Shown: in pieces, positions 34,659-44,176 of the stretch
How positions within the stretch are numbered: the stretch's first letter is position 1
How the letters are laid out: each line of letters opens with the position of its first letter
Assembly: GCA_041398565.1 (NCBI GenBank)
Contig: JAWKUN010000004.1
Span: 620,001 to 684,000, forward strand
Source: DATGPD01 sp041398565
GTDB lineage: Bacteria; Planctomycetota; UBA1135; UBA2386
Length of the DNA stretch: 64,000 nucleotides
Direction of reading: 5' to 3'
Translations under genes and position numbers: made by a program
The notes under the pieces: model-generated
What the model was told of the DNA's origin: nothing
The model's database searches: none
Seen by the model: the letters and a program-made list of their open reading frames with translations, nothing else

Positions 34659-37600
34659 CGGCGCGAGCGACATCGACCGCCTGCGTGCGGCGATCGAAGC
34701 GCACGAGCGCTTCGTCGCCGAGGGTGGCCATCGCAGCGCCAGCGATTTCCTGGCCGAGCACGCCGACCTCGGTGACCTGCTGCTGCCTCTGCTGCACGAG
34801 CGGACGCGGGCTGCGCCCCTCGAAAATGCGACCAACGCGCGTGTGCTCGATGACTTCCGCCTGTTGCGCGAACTCGGCCGTGGCGGCATGGGCGTCGTCT
34901 ACGAAGCCGAGCAGATCTCGCTCGGTCGCCGCGTCGCGGTGAAGATCCTACCGGCCCACCTGGCTGGCGATCCCGATCGTCGGGCCCGCTTCGTGCGTGA
35001 ATCGCGACTGGCGGCGAGCCTCGACCATCCGGGTATCGCGAAGGTAATCAGCGCCCACGCCGACGACGACTTGCTCTGGTTCGCGATGGAGTGCATCGAC
35101 GGCGCACCGCTCGACCGCGTGCTCAGCCGGGTCACCGACACGCGCGCCGCCTTGATGACCAGCCGCGTTCTCGAATCGGTCGTCCACGAGGTGACCGGAC
35201 GACGCGGCGACACTGCGGCCGGCGTCCTCGGCGACCAACGCCGTCCGCGGATGACATGGGGTGCCAGTCACGTCGAGACCGTCGTCGGCATCGGCGTGCA
35301 GATTGCCGACGCCCTGCAACACGCGCACGTACACGGAGTCGTGCATCGCGATGTCAAGCCTGCGAATATCGTGCTCCGCGGCGACGGCACAGCCGTACTG
35401 ACAGACTTCGGCTTGGCCCGCGAGCTCGGGGGATCCGCTCTGACGATAACCGGGGACTTCCTGGGCACGCCATCCTACTCGGCTCCCGAACAGCTCACGG
35501 GCAACCGTGCGACGCTGGACCATCGCGCCGACATTTTTGCGCTTGGCGTGACGCTCTACGAGCTGCTGACACATCGGCGACCGTTCGAAGCCTCGACCAC
35601 CGACGAGATCCGTACTCGCATCCTGAGCGACGAACCCCAACGGCCCGCACGCGTCAACCGGCAGATCCCGGCCGACCTGAGCTCCGTGCTCCTCATGGCG
35701 CTGGAGAAGGACCCCAACCGACGTTACCAGACCGCGGCGGCCATGGCCGCAGACCTCCGCGCGGTCGTCGCGAGGAGGCCGGTGCGCGCTCGGCCGGTGC
35801 GCGTGCCAGCGCGGGCGTGGCGCTGGGCACGACGCAATCCGTGGGCGGCGACAGCGCTGACCGCGCTGTTCGGCATGGTGATCCTGCTGGGCAGTGCAAT
35901 CGTCGTCTTCGATCAGATGCGCACCGAACGCGCACTCCGGGCCGGTGTCGCACTGGCTCGCGCGAAGGACTTTCGCGGTGCGTGGGCCGAGTTGATGCTT
36001 CTCGACCAAGAGCGACCCGCCGTCGCCGCTGTTGCCCTGGAAGAGCTGTTTCGGCGCTACCCGTGCCTGACTTCGCAACCCCTGGTCCGCGGCCACGACG
36101 AGCGCGTGCGTCGGGCCGACTTCAGCGCCGACGGGCGATGGCTGCTGACGACCCACCAGCAGTGGCGCGTGCCAGAGGGCCAACGGTGGTACTTGCGGCT
36201 ATGGGCCGTGCCGACGCCTTCGACCCCCGAGCTCGAGAGCCTGTGGCAGAGCGCTCCATGCGCCAACGAACCACAAGCCGAGCACGTGGCTCCCGCCGGC
36301 ACGGTGGCCTGGACCGAACAGGACAACAGGGTCTTCGTCGCCGGACCGAACCACGCCACGGAGCAGATCGAGTTTGCCGAGAACGTCCAGGAGGTGTTCC
36401 CCGCCAGTGTCCCCGGGTGCTTCGGCGTTCGACTGCACTCGCGGATTCTGCTGTGCCGCAGCGATGGCAGCATCGTTTCGCAGTGGCCGGGACGACCGGT
36501 CAAAGGCATCTGGGGCCTCGGTGACTCCCTGGTGACGGCCCACACCTCGGTCTCCGGTTGGGATCTGTTCTATACCCGGCCGCAGGCCGCGTCGGTCAAG
36601 TTCGCCACAGCTGTCACCTACCCTCGCATCGACCTCGATCCCCACTACCCCGAGCGCATCATCGTCACCACTGACGATCAGATACGCGCCTGGCGAACGG
36701 AAGCCGGGGTCCTGGTCGCCGCCTGGCCACCCCGGCAAAACCGTTTGCCCAGCTGGTTGTGGCTGCACGGGGCCCCTGACAGCAGCAGGATCGAACACCT
36801 GGTCCACGAGTCGCGCCTACGCGAGCTCGACCAGTTGCCATTGCGGCGACCCGATGTATGTGCCGCTCGATTGTTCGTCGGCGACGCCGAGATGGGTGCG
36901 CACCAGCCCTTTGTCGTCGCCGCCGAGGAACGGATGCTGAGGCTCTGGGGAATGCCCGAACCCCGTCAGCTCGGTCCGGAGCGCGGCGAGCTGGAACTCG
37001 TGCGCTTCGAGCCGGGGAGCCAGCGGGTGTGGAGCGTCGGCGATTCGGGGACGCCGGATGCCTGGTCGTTCGCCGCCGACGCCACCGGTTCGCGTCCGGA
37101 CATCCAACTGCCCTCGCAGCTCCAGGATCGGTTGGCACAGGCGGCGACGCCACACTTCGCCGGTTTGGCGTTCGACCCGGGACGGGCCGTGTTCGCCTGT
37201 GCGCGCTACCTCGTCGATGGGGTCGATCCGCCGGGTTGGGTGGTCTTGCTACCGGTCGGCAATCCGGAACGGGCACAAGCCTACCCCTGCCGGTCCATAC
37301 CGAACTGGTTGGCGATCAGCCCCGATCGTCGGCACCTGGCGATTGCCGAGAGCGATGGTGGCATCGAATGGTGGGCGTACGACTCTGCGCGTTTGCGCTT
37401 GCACGATCCCCTCGCGCTGCCTCGAACGACCGTGGAAGCGACGCGGCTCTCGTGTCTGGCGTACTTCGACGACCGCTTCTTGCTCGCCGCGGCTGGCGCC
37501 ACCTCTGGCAACGGCGGCATCCTACGTTGGGACTTGCGGGAGCCAGAGGCGGAGCCCGAATCGATCGCTCCCTTCGATGCCCGGGCACCCGTGCGGTGCC

Positions 37601-38034
37601 TGGCGGTCGCCACCGACCGGACGCTGGTCGCGACGGGCAGTGACGATCGATTCGTGCGCCTGATGCGCGTCATCTGGCGCGACGGGCAGCCGGGCCTGCA
37701 GCGCTGTTGGGAGATGCCGCACGGTGCACCGGTGTTCGCCGTGGCGTTGACCGAGCGCGGCGGCGAGCCGATCCTGGCCAGTGCCGATCGGAGCGGCGCG
37801 ATTCAGCTGTGGGATGCCAAGACGGGCAGAAGCCGAGGGTGTGTCCGGGACCCTTCGACAGATGCGACGCAGATGATCCTCAGCCTGGACTTCTCGCCGG
37901 ACGGTCGCCACCTCGTCGCGGCGCAACACGACGGACGGGTGCTGGTCTGGGACATGGAGCGGCCGCGGCGGTGCCTCGAGGGGAACCGGACCGGCGCAGC
38001 CGTTCTCCTGCCCTTGCGCGGCGACTCTCGGTAG
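34651..38034 (+). CDS. Transmembrane Ser/Thr protein kinase with WD40-type propeller
   Basis: 1127 aa from a GTG at 34651 that overlaps the sigma gene. N-terminal residues 1-60 are a short helical region. The PknB-like kinase is at about 70-360: GRGGMGVV (76-83), K98, HRDVKPAN (232-239), DFG (252-254), GTPSYSAPEQ. A single membrane helix (about 397-420) leads to a large extracytoplasmic or C-terminal part with WD40-like blades (for example RRADFSADGRWLLTT, VFAVALTERGG..LASADRSGAIQLWD, LDFSPDGRHLVAAQHDGRVLVWD). An insertion of about 40 residues (SRVLESVVHE to GASHVETV) lies in the kinase lobe. It probably phosphorylates or releases the sigma factor. Confidence 0.92.
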   Translation: MADGASDIDRLRAAIEAHERFVAEGGHRSASDFLAEHADLGDLLLPLLHERTRAAPLENATNARVLDDFRLLRELGRGGMGVVYEAEQISLGRRVAVKILPAHLAGDPDRRARFVRESRLAASLDHPGIAKVISAHADDDLLWFAMECIDGAPLDRVLSRVTDTRAALMTSRVLESVVHEVTGRRGDTAAGVLGDQRRPRMTWGASHVETVVGIGVQIADALQHAHVHGVVHRDVKPANIVLRGDGTAVLTDFGLARELGGSALTITGDFLGTPSYSAPEQLTGNRATLDHRADIFALGVTLYELLTHRRPFEASTTDEIRTRILSDEPQRPARVNRQIPADLSSVLLMALEKDPNRRYQTAAAMAADLRAVVARRPVRARPVRVPARAWRWARRNPWAATALTALFGMVILLGSAIVVFDQMRTERALRAGVALARAKDFRGAWAELMLLDQERPAVAAVALEELFRRYPCLTSQPLVRGHDERVRRADFSADGRWLLTTHQQWRVPEGQRWYLRLWAVPTPSTPELESLWQSAPCANEPQAEHVAPAGTVAWTEQDNRVFVAGPNHATEQIEFAENVQEVFPASVPGCFGVRLHSRILLCRSDGSIVSQWPGRPVKGIWGLGDSLVTAHTSVSGWDLFYTRPQAASVKFATAVTYPRIDLDPHYPERIIVTTDDQIRAWRTEAGVLVAAWPPRQNRLPSWLWLHGAPDSSRIEHLVHESRLRELDQLPLRRPDVCAARLFVGDAEMGAHQPFVVAAEERMLRLWGMPEPRQLGPERGELELVRFEPGSQRVWSVGDSGTPDAWSFAADATGSRPDIQLPSQLQDRLAQAATPHFAGLAFDPGRAVFACARYLVDGVDPPGWVVLLPVGNPERAQAYPCRSIPNWLAISPDRRHLAIAESDGGIEWWAYDSARLRLHDPLALPRTTVEATRLSCLAYFDDRFLLAAAGATSGNGGILRWDLREPEAEPESIAPFDARAPVRCLAVATDRTLVATGSDDRFVRLMRVIWRDGQPGLQRCWEMPHGAPVFAVALTERGGEPILASADRSGAIQLWDAKTGRSRGCVRDPSTDATQMILSLDFSPDGRHLVAAQHDGRVLVWDMERPRRCLEGNRTGAAVLLPLRGDSR

Positions 38035-38233
38035 CGCGCCGTCCCAGCCGCCCGGGTTCCACCGTGCTCTGCCCTGACAGCGCCGACGTCGTTGCCCGGG
38101 GCGAGAAAAAGTGAGCGACCCGGTAATCGGCGAGACAGCTGCGGGTCTGCCAGATCGAGCGACACCGAAGTCCTCCTGCCCAGCACGTCGTTGGGCCCCG
38201 ATCGCCAACGAAAACTCATCCACGAGAACACCG

Positions 38234-39940
38234 ATGAAGAAGCTCCCTATCGCACTCTGCCAGTGGTCACGGATGGCCGCCACGGCCGTCCTCGCCATGA
38301 CCGCCGGCCTACCGGCCCAAGGCCCCGCATGCGGCACCTGGTCCACAGCGCAGACCGTCGTCGCCGCCGGAAACTACTCGCTCGGCGGCACCCGCCACAC
38401 CCTGGCGTTCGCGCCCGGCAAGAAGAACGGTAAGCACACGACGTGGTGCCTGGCACGCGACGACGGTGCGTCGCGGTTGTTCCTGCGCCGCTCGGACGAT
38501 GGAGGCGACAACTGGCAAAACACCGACTCGTACCTGCAGACGTCCAACCAAACCAACGGCTTCATCGCCATGGGCAACGATTGCAAGACGCTGCACGTCC
38601 TGTTCGACGGAGTCAACTCCAGCGGCTACTCCAGCGTCTACTACCACGCGTGGGACACCACGACCGGCTGGATCGGCACGCCGACGACCATTGCCGACGG
38701 CGCGAGCGTCAACTGGCAGTACAACGCCTTCGACATCGAGGTCACCGCCAAGGGCCGCGTGGTCATCGCCTACAGCTGCGCTCAGCCGACAGACCCCTTG
38801 CAGCCATGGTTCAACAGTTGGTGGAGTTGCGTGCTGCGGGTGGCTCCGCCTCCAGCAGAAGGCAGCCTGGCCGTGTTCGGTCCTGGCACACCGGTCAACC
38901 AATTGCCCCGGGAGGCCCTCAACGTCAACTTGCATGCCGTCGGCGAGTGTGTGCACGTTGCGTTCCACTCGACGGAAACGAGTGGCACCAGCGAGATCTA
39001 CTACCGCGCCTTCGATGCCAATTCCGGATGGAAGCACGGCAACGTCTCGCTCGGGCCCGAAGCGCAAGAAGCCGCGGTCGTCCCCAGCATCACCACCGAT
39101 GACGAATGTGGCGCTTGCGACTACCGCGTCTACATTCTCTTCGCGTCACGCGCTTTCGGCAGCGGCCAGATCTGGTTGGGTCATGCGCAAGCCAGCCTCG
39201 CCGGGAGCTCTTCGAATTGGTCGAACTGCCTGGTCGACAACGACCCACCGATCCTGGCCAACACGCACCAGAATCACTTCTCGCTCGCCAACGGCGAAGA
39301 TCGGGGAGTATCGGTGGTGTACAGCAAGCGCGGCGAGTCGTTTCGCAACCTCTACGAGCGACGCTACTTCGACGGCGTGTGCAACAGCACGACCTGCAAC
39401 ATCCTGCTCACGAACGTCAACAACCGGTTCAGGTACGTCAGCGGCGGCCGTAGCAGCCTGGTGATGTCGCACCCCTACGTCTGCGTCTCCGGCACCGACA
39501 GTGTGGAGCTGTTCCACGACGAGAACACCGCACGCACGGTCGGTTTCGGCCGCTACACGGGACTCTTGCACAGCGTACCACGCCTCAACGCGACCAACAC
39601 GCCGACCGCCCTTCAGTCGTTCTGCGTCACGATCTGCGACGCGCCGCCCAACCTCCCCGGCATCCTGTTCTTCGGGACCACCTGCATTCCCCAAGTGGAC
39701 CTGTTCAACAATGGCGGCGGCATCTTCGGCCAGGGGTCGTGGATGATGCAGAACTGGTTGCAGGCGATCCCCTACTCCACCGTCGCTTGCGCCCGTAACA
39801 GCTTTTGGAAGGGCTGCTTCGACATCCCGGGCACGGTGCTCAAGGGCGAGTCGGTCTACCTTCAGGCAGCGCAGGTCATCGACCCCGCGCCGTTGACGCT
39901 GGTGCCGACCAACAGCATGGCGGTCATCTTCGATTGGTAG
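38234..39940 (+). CDS. Secreted Asp-box (sialidase-like propeller) protein
   Basis: 568 aa from the ATG at 38234 with GAG eight bases upstream; signal peptide about 1-28 (MAATAVLAMTAGLPAQ). RRSDDGGDNWQN is an Asp-box (SxDxGxxW), and repeated blocks such as LHVLFDGVNSSGYSSVYYHAWD and VHVAFHSTETSGTSEIYYRAFD suggest a six-bladed propeller of the BNR or sialidase-like type. No full set of sialidase arginines could be confirmed, so enzyme activity is uncertain. The end (GESVYLQAAQVIDPA, PTNSMAV) resembles the shared C-terminal domain. Many Cys residues suggest disulfides. Confidence 0.83.
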   Translation: MKKLPIALCQWSRMAATAVLAMTAGLPAQGPACGTWSTAQTVVAAGNYSLGGTRHTLAFAPGKKNGKHTTWCLARDDGASRLFLRRSDDGGDNWQNTDSYLQTSNQTNGFIAMGNDCKTLHVLFDGVNSSGYSSVYYHAWDTTTGWIGTPTTIADGASVNWQYNAFDIEVTAKGRVVIAYSCAQPTDPLQPWFNSWWSCVLRVAPPPAEGSLAVFGPGTPVNQLPREALNVNLHAVGECVHVAFHSTETSGTSEIYYRAFDANSGWKHGNVSLGPEAQEAAVVPSITTDDECGACDYRVYILFASRAFGSGQIWLGHAQASLAGSSSNWSNCLVDNDPPILANTHQNHFSLANGEDRGVSVVYSKRGESFRNLYERRYFDGVCNSTTCNILLTNVNNRFRYVSGGRSSLVMSHPYVCVSGTDSVELFHDENTARTVGFGRYTGLLHSVPRLNATNTPTALQSFCVTICDAPPNLPGILFFGTTCIPQVDLFNNGGGIFGQGSWMMQNWLQAIPYSTVACARNSFWKGCFDIPGTVLKGESVYLQAAQVIDPAPLTLVPTNSMAVIFDW

Positions 39941-40193
39941 GTGCCTCTGACGCGCGGCATGGCCGCGCGTGGTTGCGCCTTGCCGCGTACCGGGTCCTCG
40001 CCCGACACCTCGAGACGTCCCGGGCGCGCACCACAGGCGCGGCGCCGGGGAGTCTGCCTGCAGGCGTTTGGTCCTGAACCGACTCATCCCGGCGTGGCGC
40101 AAGCTCACCGTCATCGCCGGATTACACGAGGTGAAGCGGGAGGTCTCTCCTGCCGACGTCAGCCCCCCGGCGAAGTCGGGTAGACTCCGGCTC

Positions 40194-40694
40194 GTGAACC
40201 CACTCGCTGCTTCGCTATCCGTCTTGACGTGTGTGCTGGTGCCGGTTTCGGCGCAGTGTCTCAACCTCGGCACACCCGGCCTCAACGGATGCGGCACGTC
40301 GACGCCGTTCGGCATTCCCACGCTCGCCTGTGTCGGCACACCAACCATCGGCAACCTCACGTTTGGCATGACCGCGAACGTCCCGTGCACGTTCAGCTCC
40401 GGTTTCCTCCTCGTCGGAGCCTGCCTCGCGTCCCCCATCGTCATCCGCTCGGGGTTCGGCCCAGGCGGGTTCTGCGGCCCGTCGCAGGCGCCGTGCGCGA
40501 TCCAGGTCGACCTGGCGACCACGGTGGCCATTGCCGGCCTGCCTCGCGCCGGCGGTTACACGTTCTCGCTGCCGATCCCGAACGACCCGCGCCTCGCCGG
40601 CCTTCGCGTGTGCGCTCAGGAGACCAACCTTTGTGCCATCACCGGCGGCGGCTGCATCGCCGCGTCACAGGGGGTCGCGCTCACTCTGTTCTGA
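40194..40694 (+). CDS. Small secreted protein made of one C-terminal domain
   Basis: 166 aa from a GTG at 40194; the upstream frame has no signal-peptide character. Signal peptide about 1-22 (NPLAASLSVLTCVLVPVSAQ). The mature part has CLNLGTPGLNGCGTSTPFG, then VGTPTIGNLTFGMTANVPCTFSSGFLLVG and ends SLPIPNDPRLAGLRVCAQ and CIAASQGVALTLF. These are the landmarks of the domain found at the end of many larger proteins here. It has at least eight Cys. As the shortest intact form it shows that the domain can stand alone. Confidence 0.8.
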   Translation: MNPLAASLSVLTCVLVPVSAQCLNLGTPGLNGCGTSTPFGIPTLACVGTPTIGNLTFGMTANVPCTFSSGFLLVGACLASPIVIRSGFGPGGFCGPSQAPCAIQVDLATTVAIAGLPRAGGYTFSLPIPNDPRLAGLRVCAQETNLCAITGGGCIAASQGVALTLF

Positions 40695-40958
40695 GCCGCA
40701 GGGCGCGTGATGCGTCCGCGTGCTCGAGCTCAGCTCGACCCGTTCACCCGCACCATGCTGCGTGCCGATCCCGTCGACGCAGCGTCCGGCGCCGGCAGCC
40801 TGACCCTGTCTCGATCGGCGCCTGGCACTCCGGACACGCCGGCGTCCCCGGCCGCGCCAGGCGCAAGAAGCGCCGGCGTCAGCAAGACGACGGCAACCTG
40901 ACCGCGCAGGCGTCCTACGAGATTCGCCGCCGCGTGCTCGTATCATCGCGCTACGCAC

Positions 40959-43049
40959 ATGCTCGCGTCTGTCACGCCCCGCGCTGTCTTCGTCTCGTGC
41001 CTCGCCCTTCTCGGCGCCGCGCCCCTCGCCGCTCAAGAACCCGCCCCACGGAATGAGCCGCCGAGCCTGCGCCTGCCGCCGCCCCGACCGGCGGCAGGCC
41101 GCCTCGGTCTGCGCACCGAGCGCTGGATCGCCGCCGACGGCACCGTGCGCACCGAGGTCAAGGCCACGTTCTCGCCGCTCGAGTATCCCGCCTACAAGCA
41201 GGCGCTCGGCGATCCGGTCGAGATCCTCAGGCGTTTGCTGCCCGCCTCTCCGACGGCGATCGAGACCGCCCCGGCGCGCGCGGCATTCGACGACGACACC
41301 GACTCGCTCGTGCTCGAGCGCACCGAGGTGGGCGACGTGCAGGCCGACCGCGACGGCAGTCGCTCGTACCGCGTCGAGGCGGGCCTCACGTTCGTCGAAG
41401 TACGCGGCAGCGGGGGCCGGCCCGCGGTGGCGTTCTCGGAGACCGGCGTTCTGTTCGGCATGCCATTCGACGGCAAACAGACGGTGTTCGTGCCGCAGCT
41501 CGCACTGGCGACGACGTTCGACCAGCAAACGCGGAGCGTGCGCTGGAAGCCCGTGCGCGTGGCGACGGGCACCGCGCCCGCGAAGATGTCCTTCGAGGTG
41601 AAGCCCGCGGAGCGCGTTCTCTCCGGGGCGTACAAGGCGTACGGCTTCGCCGGGCCGCACTGGGTCGGCCAGGTCGTGGTGCGCAACGCGGGCCCGGGCC
41701 GCGCCACGAACGTGCGCATCCGCCATCGCGTCGGCGGCTACTCAGAGTGGAGCTCGTGGGCCAAGCTGAGCGACGTCGCCTCCGGCGAGACGCTCGTTCA
41801 CTGTCTGCATCCGGTGCTGGCGCCGGCCACCGCGCAGTTGAAGAGCGATACGCCGGCCGATCTGCTCGTCGAGTGGACGTGGGTCGACGGCGATGGCAAG
41901 GAGCGCGCCGACGCCGATGGCGTTCGCCTCACCCTCCTCGGCGGCAACGAGTTCTTGTTCAGCCGCTCGCACACCGGCGCGACCGCGTTCGCCGACCAGT
42001 ACGACAACACAGCCCTGCTGGCGGCCTGGGTCAGCCGCGACGATCCCGTGGTGCGCGAAGTGGCGGCGCTCGGCGCCAAGCGCGCCGGCGGTGCTGCCGC
42101 GAACGACGGCATCTTCAACGCGATCGCCACCCTCAAAGGGCTGTACGAGACGATGGTGGCGAACGACGTCACCTACCAGCATCCGCCGGCGCTCGCGGAT
42201 ACGACGCTGAGCTTCGACAACGCCAACGTGCAGAACGTGAAGTACCCGCGCGATGTCCTGCGCGACCGCTCGGGCACCTGCATCGATCTCGCGATCCTGT
42301 ACGCGTCGCTGCTGCACGCGACGGGGTTGCCCGCGTTTCTGTGCATCGTCCCCGGTCACTGCTTCCCCGTGGCGGGCTTGCCCGACGGCGCGCTCGCCGC
42401 GGTGGAGGTCACCGGCGTCGGCGGCGGCGGGCGCATGGGCGTGGACGCGGCCACGTTCGGCGACGTGTTCCTCTACGGTCAGATCGAGCTGGAGAAGGCG
42501 CTGAAGGGCCCGCACGTGCTGGTCGACCTACGCCACCAGTGGACGCACGGCGTGTCGTGCCCCGAGCTGCCGCCCGTCGGACCGGACTTCGTTGCCAAGC
42601 GGCCATTCCGCGAGAAGATCGATCCGGCGAAGCAGAAGCACCTGGTCGAGCTGCGGGCGGAGGCGGTCCGGGATTTCGCCGGCGAGCACGCGCGCGCCTT
42701 CAAGGACGCTGCGGGCGCTACGAGCAACGTGCGCTTCAAGATCGCCGCCGCGGTCGACGCCAAGACCTTCTTGATCGAGGCTCGCGCCGACGGCGTGCTT
42801 CCAGTCGAGAACGGCTCGGCGGTGGAGGTCGAGGTCACGCAGGTGTTCGAGGGCCGGCCGCTCATGAACTTCATGAAGGGCATCGGTCTGCGCAAGGTGG
42901 CGAGGGTGAAGGCAACGGGCACGTACGTTGTGCTGCCGCCCGATCGTCTCGAGCTGGCGGTCTGGGACAGGGGCCTCGAGGGCAGCTTGGTCCTCGCTGA
43001 TTCCGGCGATCCGCCGGTGAAGCTCGAGATCGTGCCGCCGAAGGACTGA
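40959..43049 (+). CDS. Secreted transglutaminase-like cysteine-protease-fold protein
   Basis: 696 aa with signal peptide (PRAVFVSCLALLGAAPLAAQE). The second half has a transglutaminase-like core: C441 in RDRSGTCIDLAILYASLLHATG and H467 in VPGHCFPVAG, the usual Cys-His distance; the third (Asp) residue cannot be assigned safely. The N-terminal part (about 40-330) is beta-rich, with segments AYKAYGFAGPHWVGQVVVRN and VRIRHRVGGYSEWSSWA. No lipobox is seen. Possible roles are proteolysis, amidation or crosslinking in the envelope. It stands alone, with a 536-base gap downstream. Confidence 0.87.
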   Translation: MLASVTPRAVFVSCLALLGAAPLAAQEPAPRNEPPSLRLPPPRPAAGRLGLRTERWIAADGTVRTEVKATFSPLEYPAYKQALGDPVEILRRLLPASPTAIETAPARAAFDDDTDSLVLERTEVGDVQADRDGSRSYRVEAGLTFVEVRGSGGRPAVAFSETGVLFGMPFDGKQTVFVPQLALATTFDQQTRSVRWKPVRVATGTAPAKMSFEVKPAERVLSGAYKAYGFAGPHWVGQVVVRNAGPGRATNVRIRHRVGGYSEWSSWAKLSDVASGETLVHCLHPVLAPATAQLKSDTPADLLVEWTWVDGDGKERADADGVRLTLLGGNEFLFSRSHTGATAFADQYDNTALLAAWVSRDDPVVREVAALGAKRAGGAAANDGIFNAIATLKGLYETMVANDVTYQHPPALADTTLSFDNANVQNVKYPRDVLRDRSGTCIDLAILYASLLHATGLPAFLCIVPGHCFPVAGLPDGALAAVEVTGVGGGGRMGVDAATFGDVFLYGQIELEKALKGPHVLVDLRHQWTHGVSCPELPPVGPDFVAKRPFREKIDPAKQKHLVELRAEAVRDFAGEHARAFKDAAGATSNVRFKIAAAVDAKTFLIEARADGVLPVENGSAVEVEVTQVFEGRPLMNFMKGIGLRKVARVKATGTYVVLPPDRLELAVWDRGLEGSLVLADSGDPPVKLEIVPPKD

Positions 43050-43585
43050 TCAGCCGGCCTCATGACCGAGCGCCTTCGCCATCGCCGACCTTCTGGCGCT
43101 GACCGTCGCTCTCCTTGCGCTCGCGGATCTCCGGCCGCCAGATGGCCCGCGCCTTCGTCCACCGCATCGTGCAGGACGTGCGCCGAGAGTGCGCGGCTGT
43201 CCACCCCGTGTGACTGTGCAACCCGGGACATGGGCGACGCTCCGACCGGGCCCATGGGCAACACCGCGATGGCGTCAGCCTGCCTGTCCAAAGGCCTCTG
43301 GCCAGCCGAAGCCCGGACGCAGAGTACAATCGGGAGTCATCGAACCCGGCGCCCAGCGGACGGCGCCGCCTTCGTTTTGCTCAGCCTCGGGCTGTCGGTG
43401 CTACCGATGTTCGCTCACTCCCACCGCGGCCACCTGGGGCCCCGCCGGCGCGGGCGAGATGCGCCAACCTCGGAGCCCACGCGGCGTGCGAGCCGAGCCG
43501 ACTCGGCGTAGAGTGCGGCCGTCGCGGGCGCCGCCGTAGTGGCAACGCTCGCGATTTCTGCAACTCCCCGGTCCTCTCCCCGCCG
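43050..43585. other. Intergenic region with an IS-end-like motif
   Basis: Frames are short and Arg/Pro-rich. The only notable part is 43220-43264, where ACCCGGGACATGGGCGACG and ACCGGGCCCATGGGCAACAC are two similar half-repeats, reminiscent of IS481-family ends. No transposase is present. Confidence 0.35.
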
Positions 43586-44176
43586 TTGACGTCCCGACCC
43601 TTCGACGCAGAAGCCGAGCGTGCGCTCGTCGTCGGAGTTCTCCATGGTGATGCTCGGGCGTTGGACAGGTTCGAGGACAAGCTGGCACGAGTGCCCGGCA
43701 TGCTGGCCGCGTGCAATGCCCGTCGCGGCCATCCGCTGTCGCCCGAGGAGTTGCGCGAGCTGGCCCAGGAGGTGCTGCTGGTCGTACTCCGTCGACTGCC
43801 TGCGTACAAGCCGGTTTCGCCCTTGGAGTCGTGGTTGTTCGGCATCTGTGCCCTGGAGCTGCGCGCCCACCTGCGCGCCCGCGCCCGCCGCGGTCGTCTC
43901 GAGGTGCCGCTCGACGAAGACGTCGGCGACGATCTCTCGGTGCAGGACCTGGCCAAACCGACCGCGTGGGCCGACGCCGAGGCGCTGCTCATGCGCATCG
44001 GCGGCAACGAGGCCGACGTGATCCGGCTGAAGCTGTTCGAAGACCTCACCTTCCGCGAGATCGGCATGCGTCTCGACATCTCGGACAACACTGCCAAGAC
44101 CCTGTTCTACCGCGGCCTGGCGCACCTGCGCCGGCGCCTGAGCGACGAGGTGAGTCGCGAACGGAGGCACGGATGA
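43586..44176 (+). CDS. ECF RNA polymerase sigma factor (CHAT operon)
   Basis: 196 aa from a TTG at 43586 (no ATG or GTG fits as well). Region 2 is at about 20-100 (LSPEELRELAQEVLLVVLRRLPAYKPVSPLESWLFGICALELRAHL) and region 4 at about 135-190 (GGNEADVIRLKLFEDLTFREIGMRLDISDNTAKTLFYRGLAHLRRRL). The stop overlaps the next ATG (ATGA). It heads the operon with the anti-sigma-like and CHAT genes. Confidence 0.93.
   Translation: MTSRPFDAEAERALVVGVLHGDARALDRFEDKLARVPGMLAACNARRGHPLSPEELRELAQEVLLVVLRRLPAYKPVSPLESWLFGICALELRAHLRARARRGRLEVPLDEDVGDDLSVQDLAKPTAWADAEALLMRIGGNEADVIRLKLFEDLTFREIGMRLDISDNTAKTLFYRGLAHLRRRLSDEVSRERRHG

Noticed and set aside
43062..43511. Plus-strand frame of 149 codons
   Set aside because: Composition and lack of motifs point to a shadow in an intergenic region with an IS-like scar.
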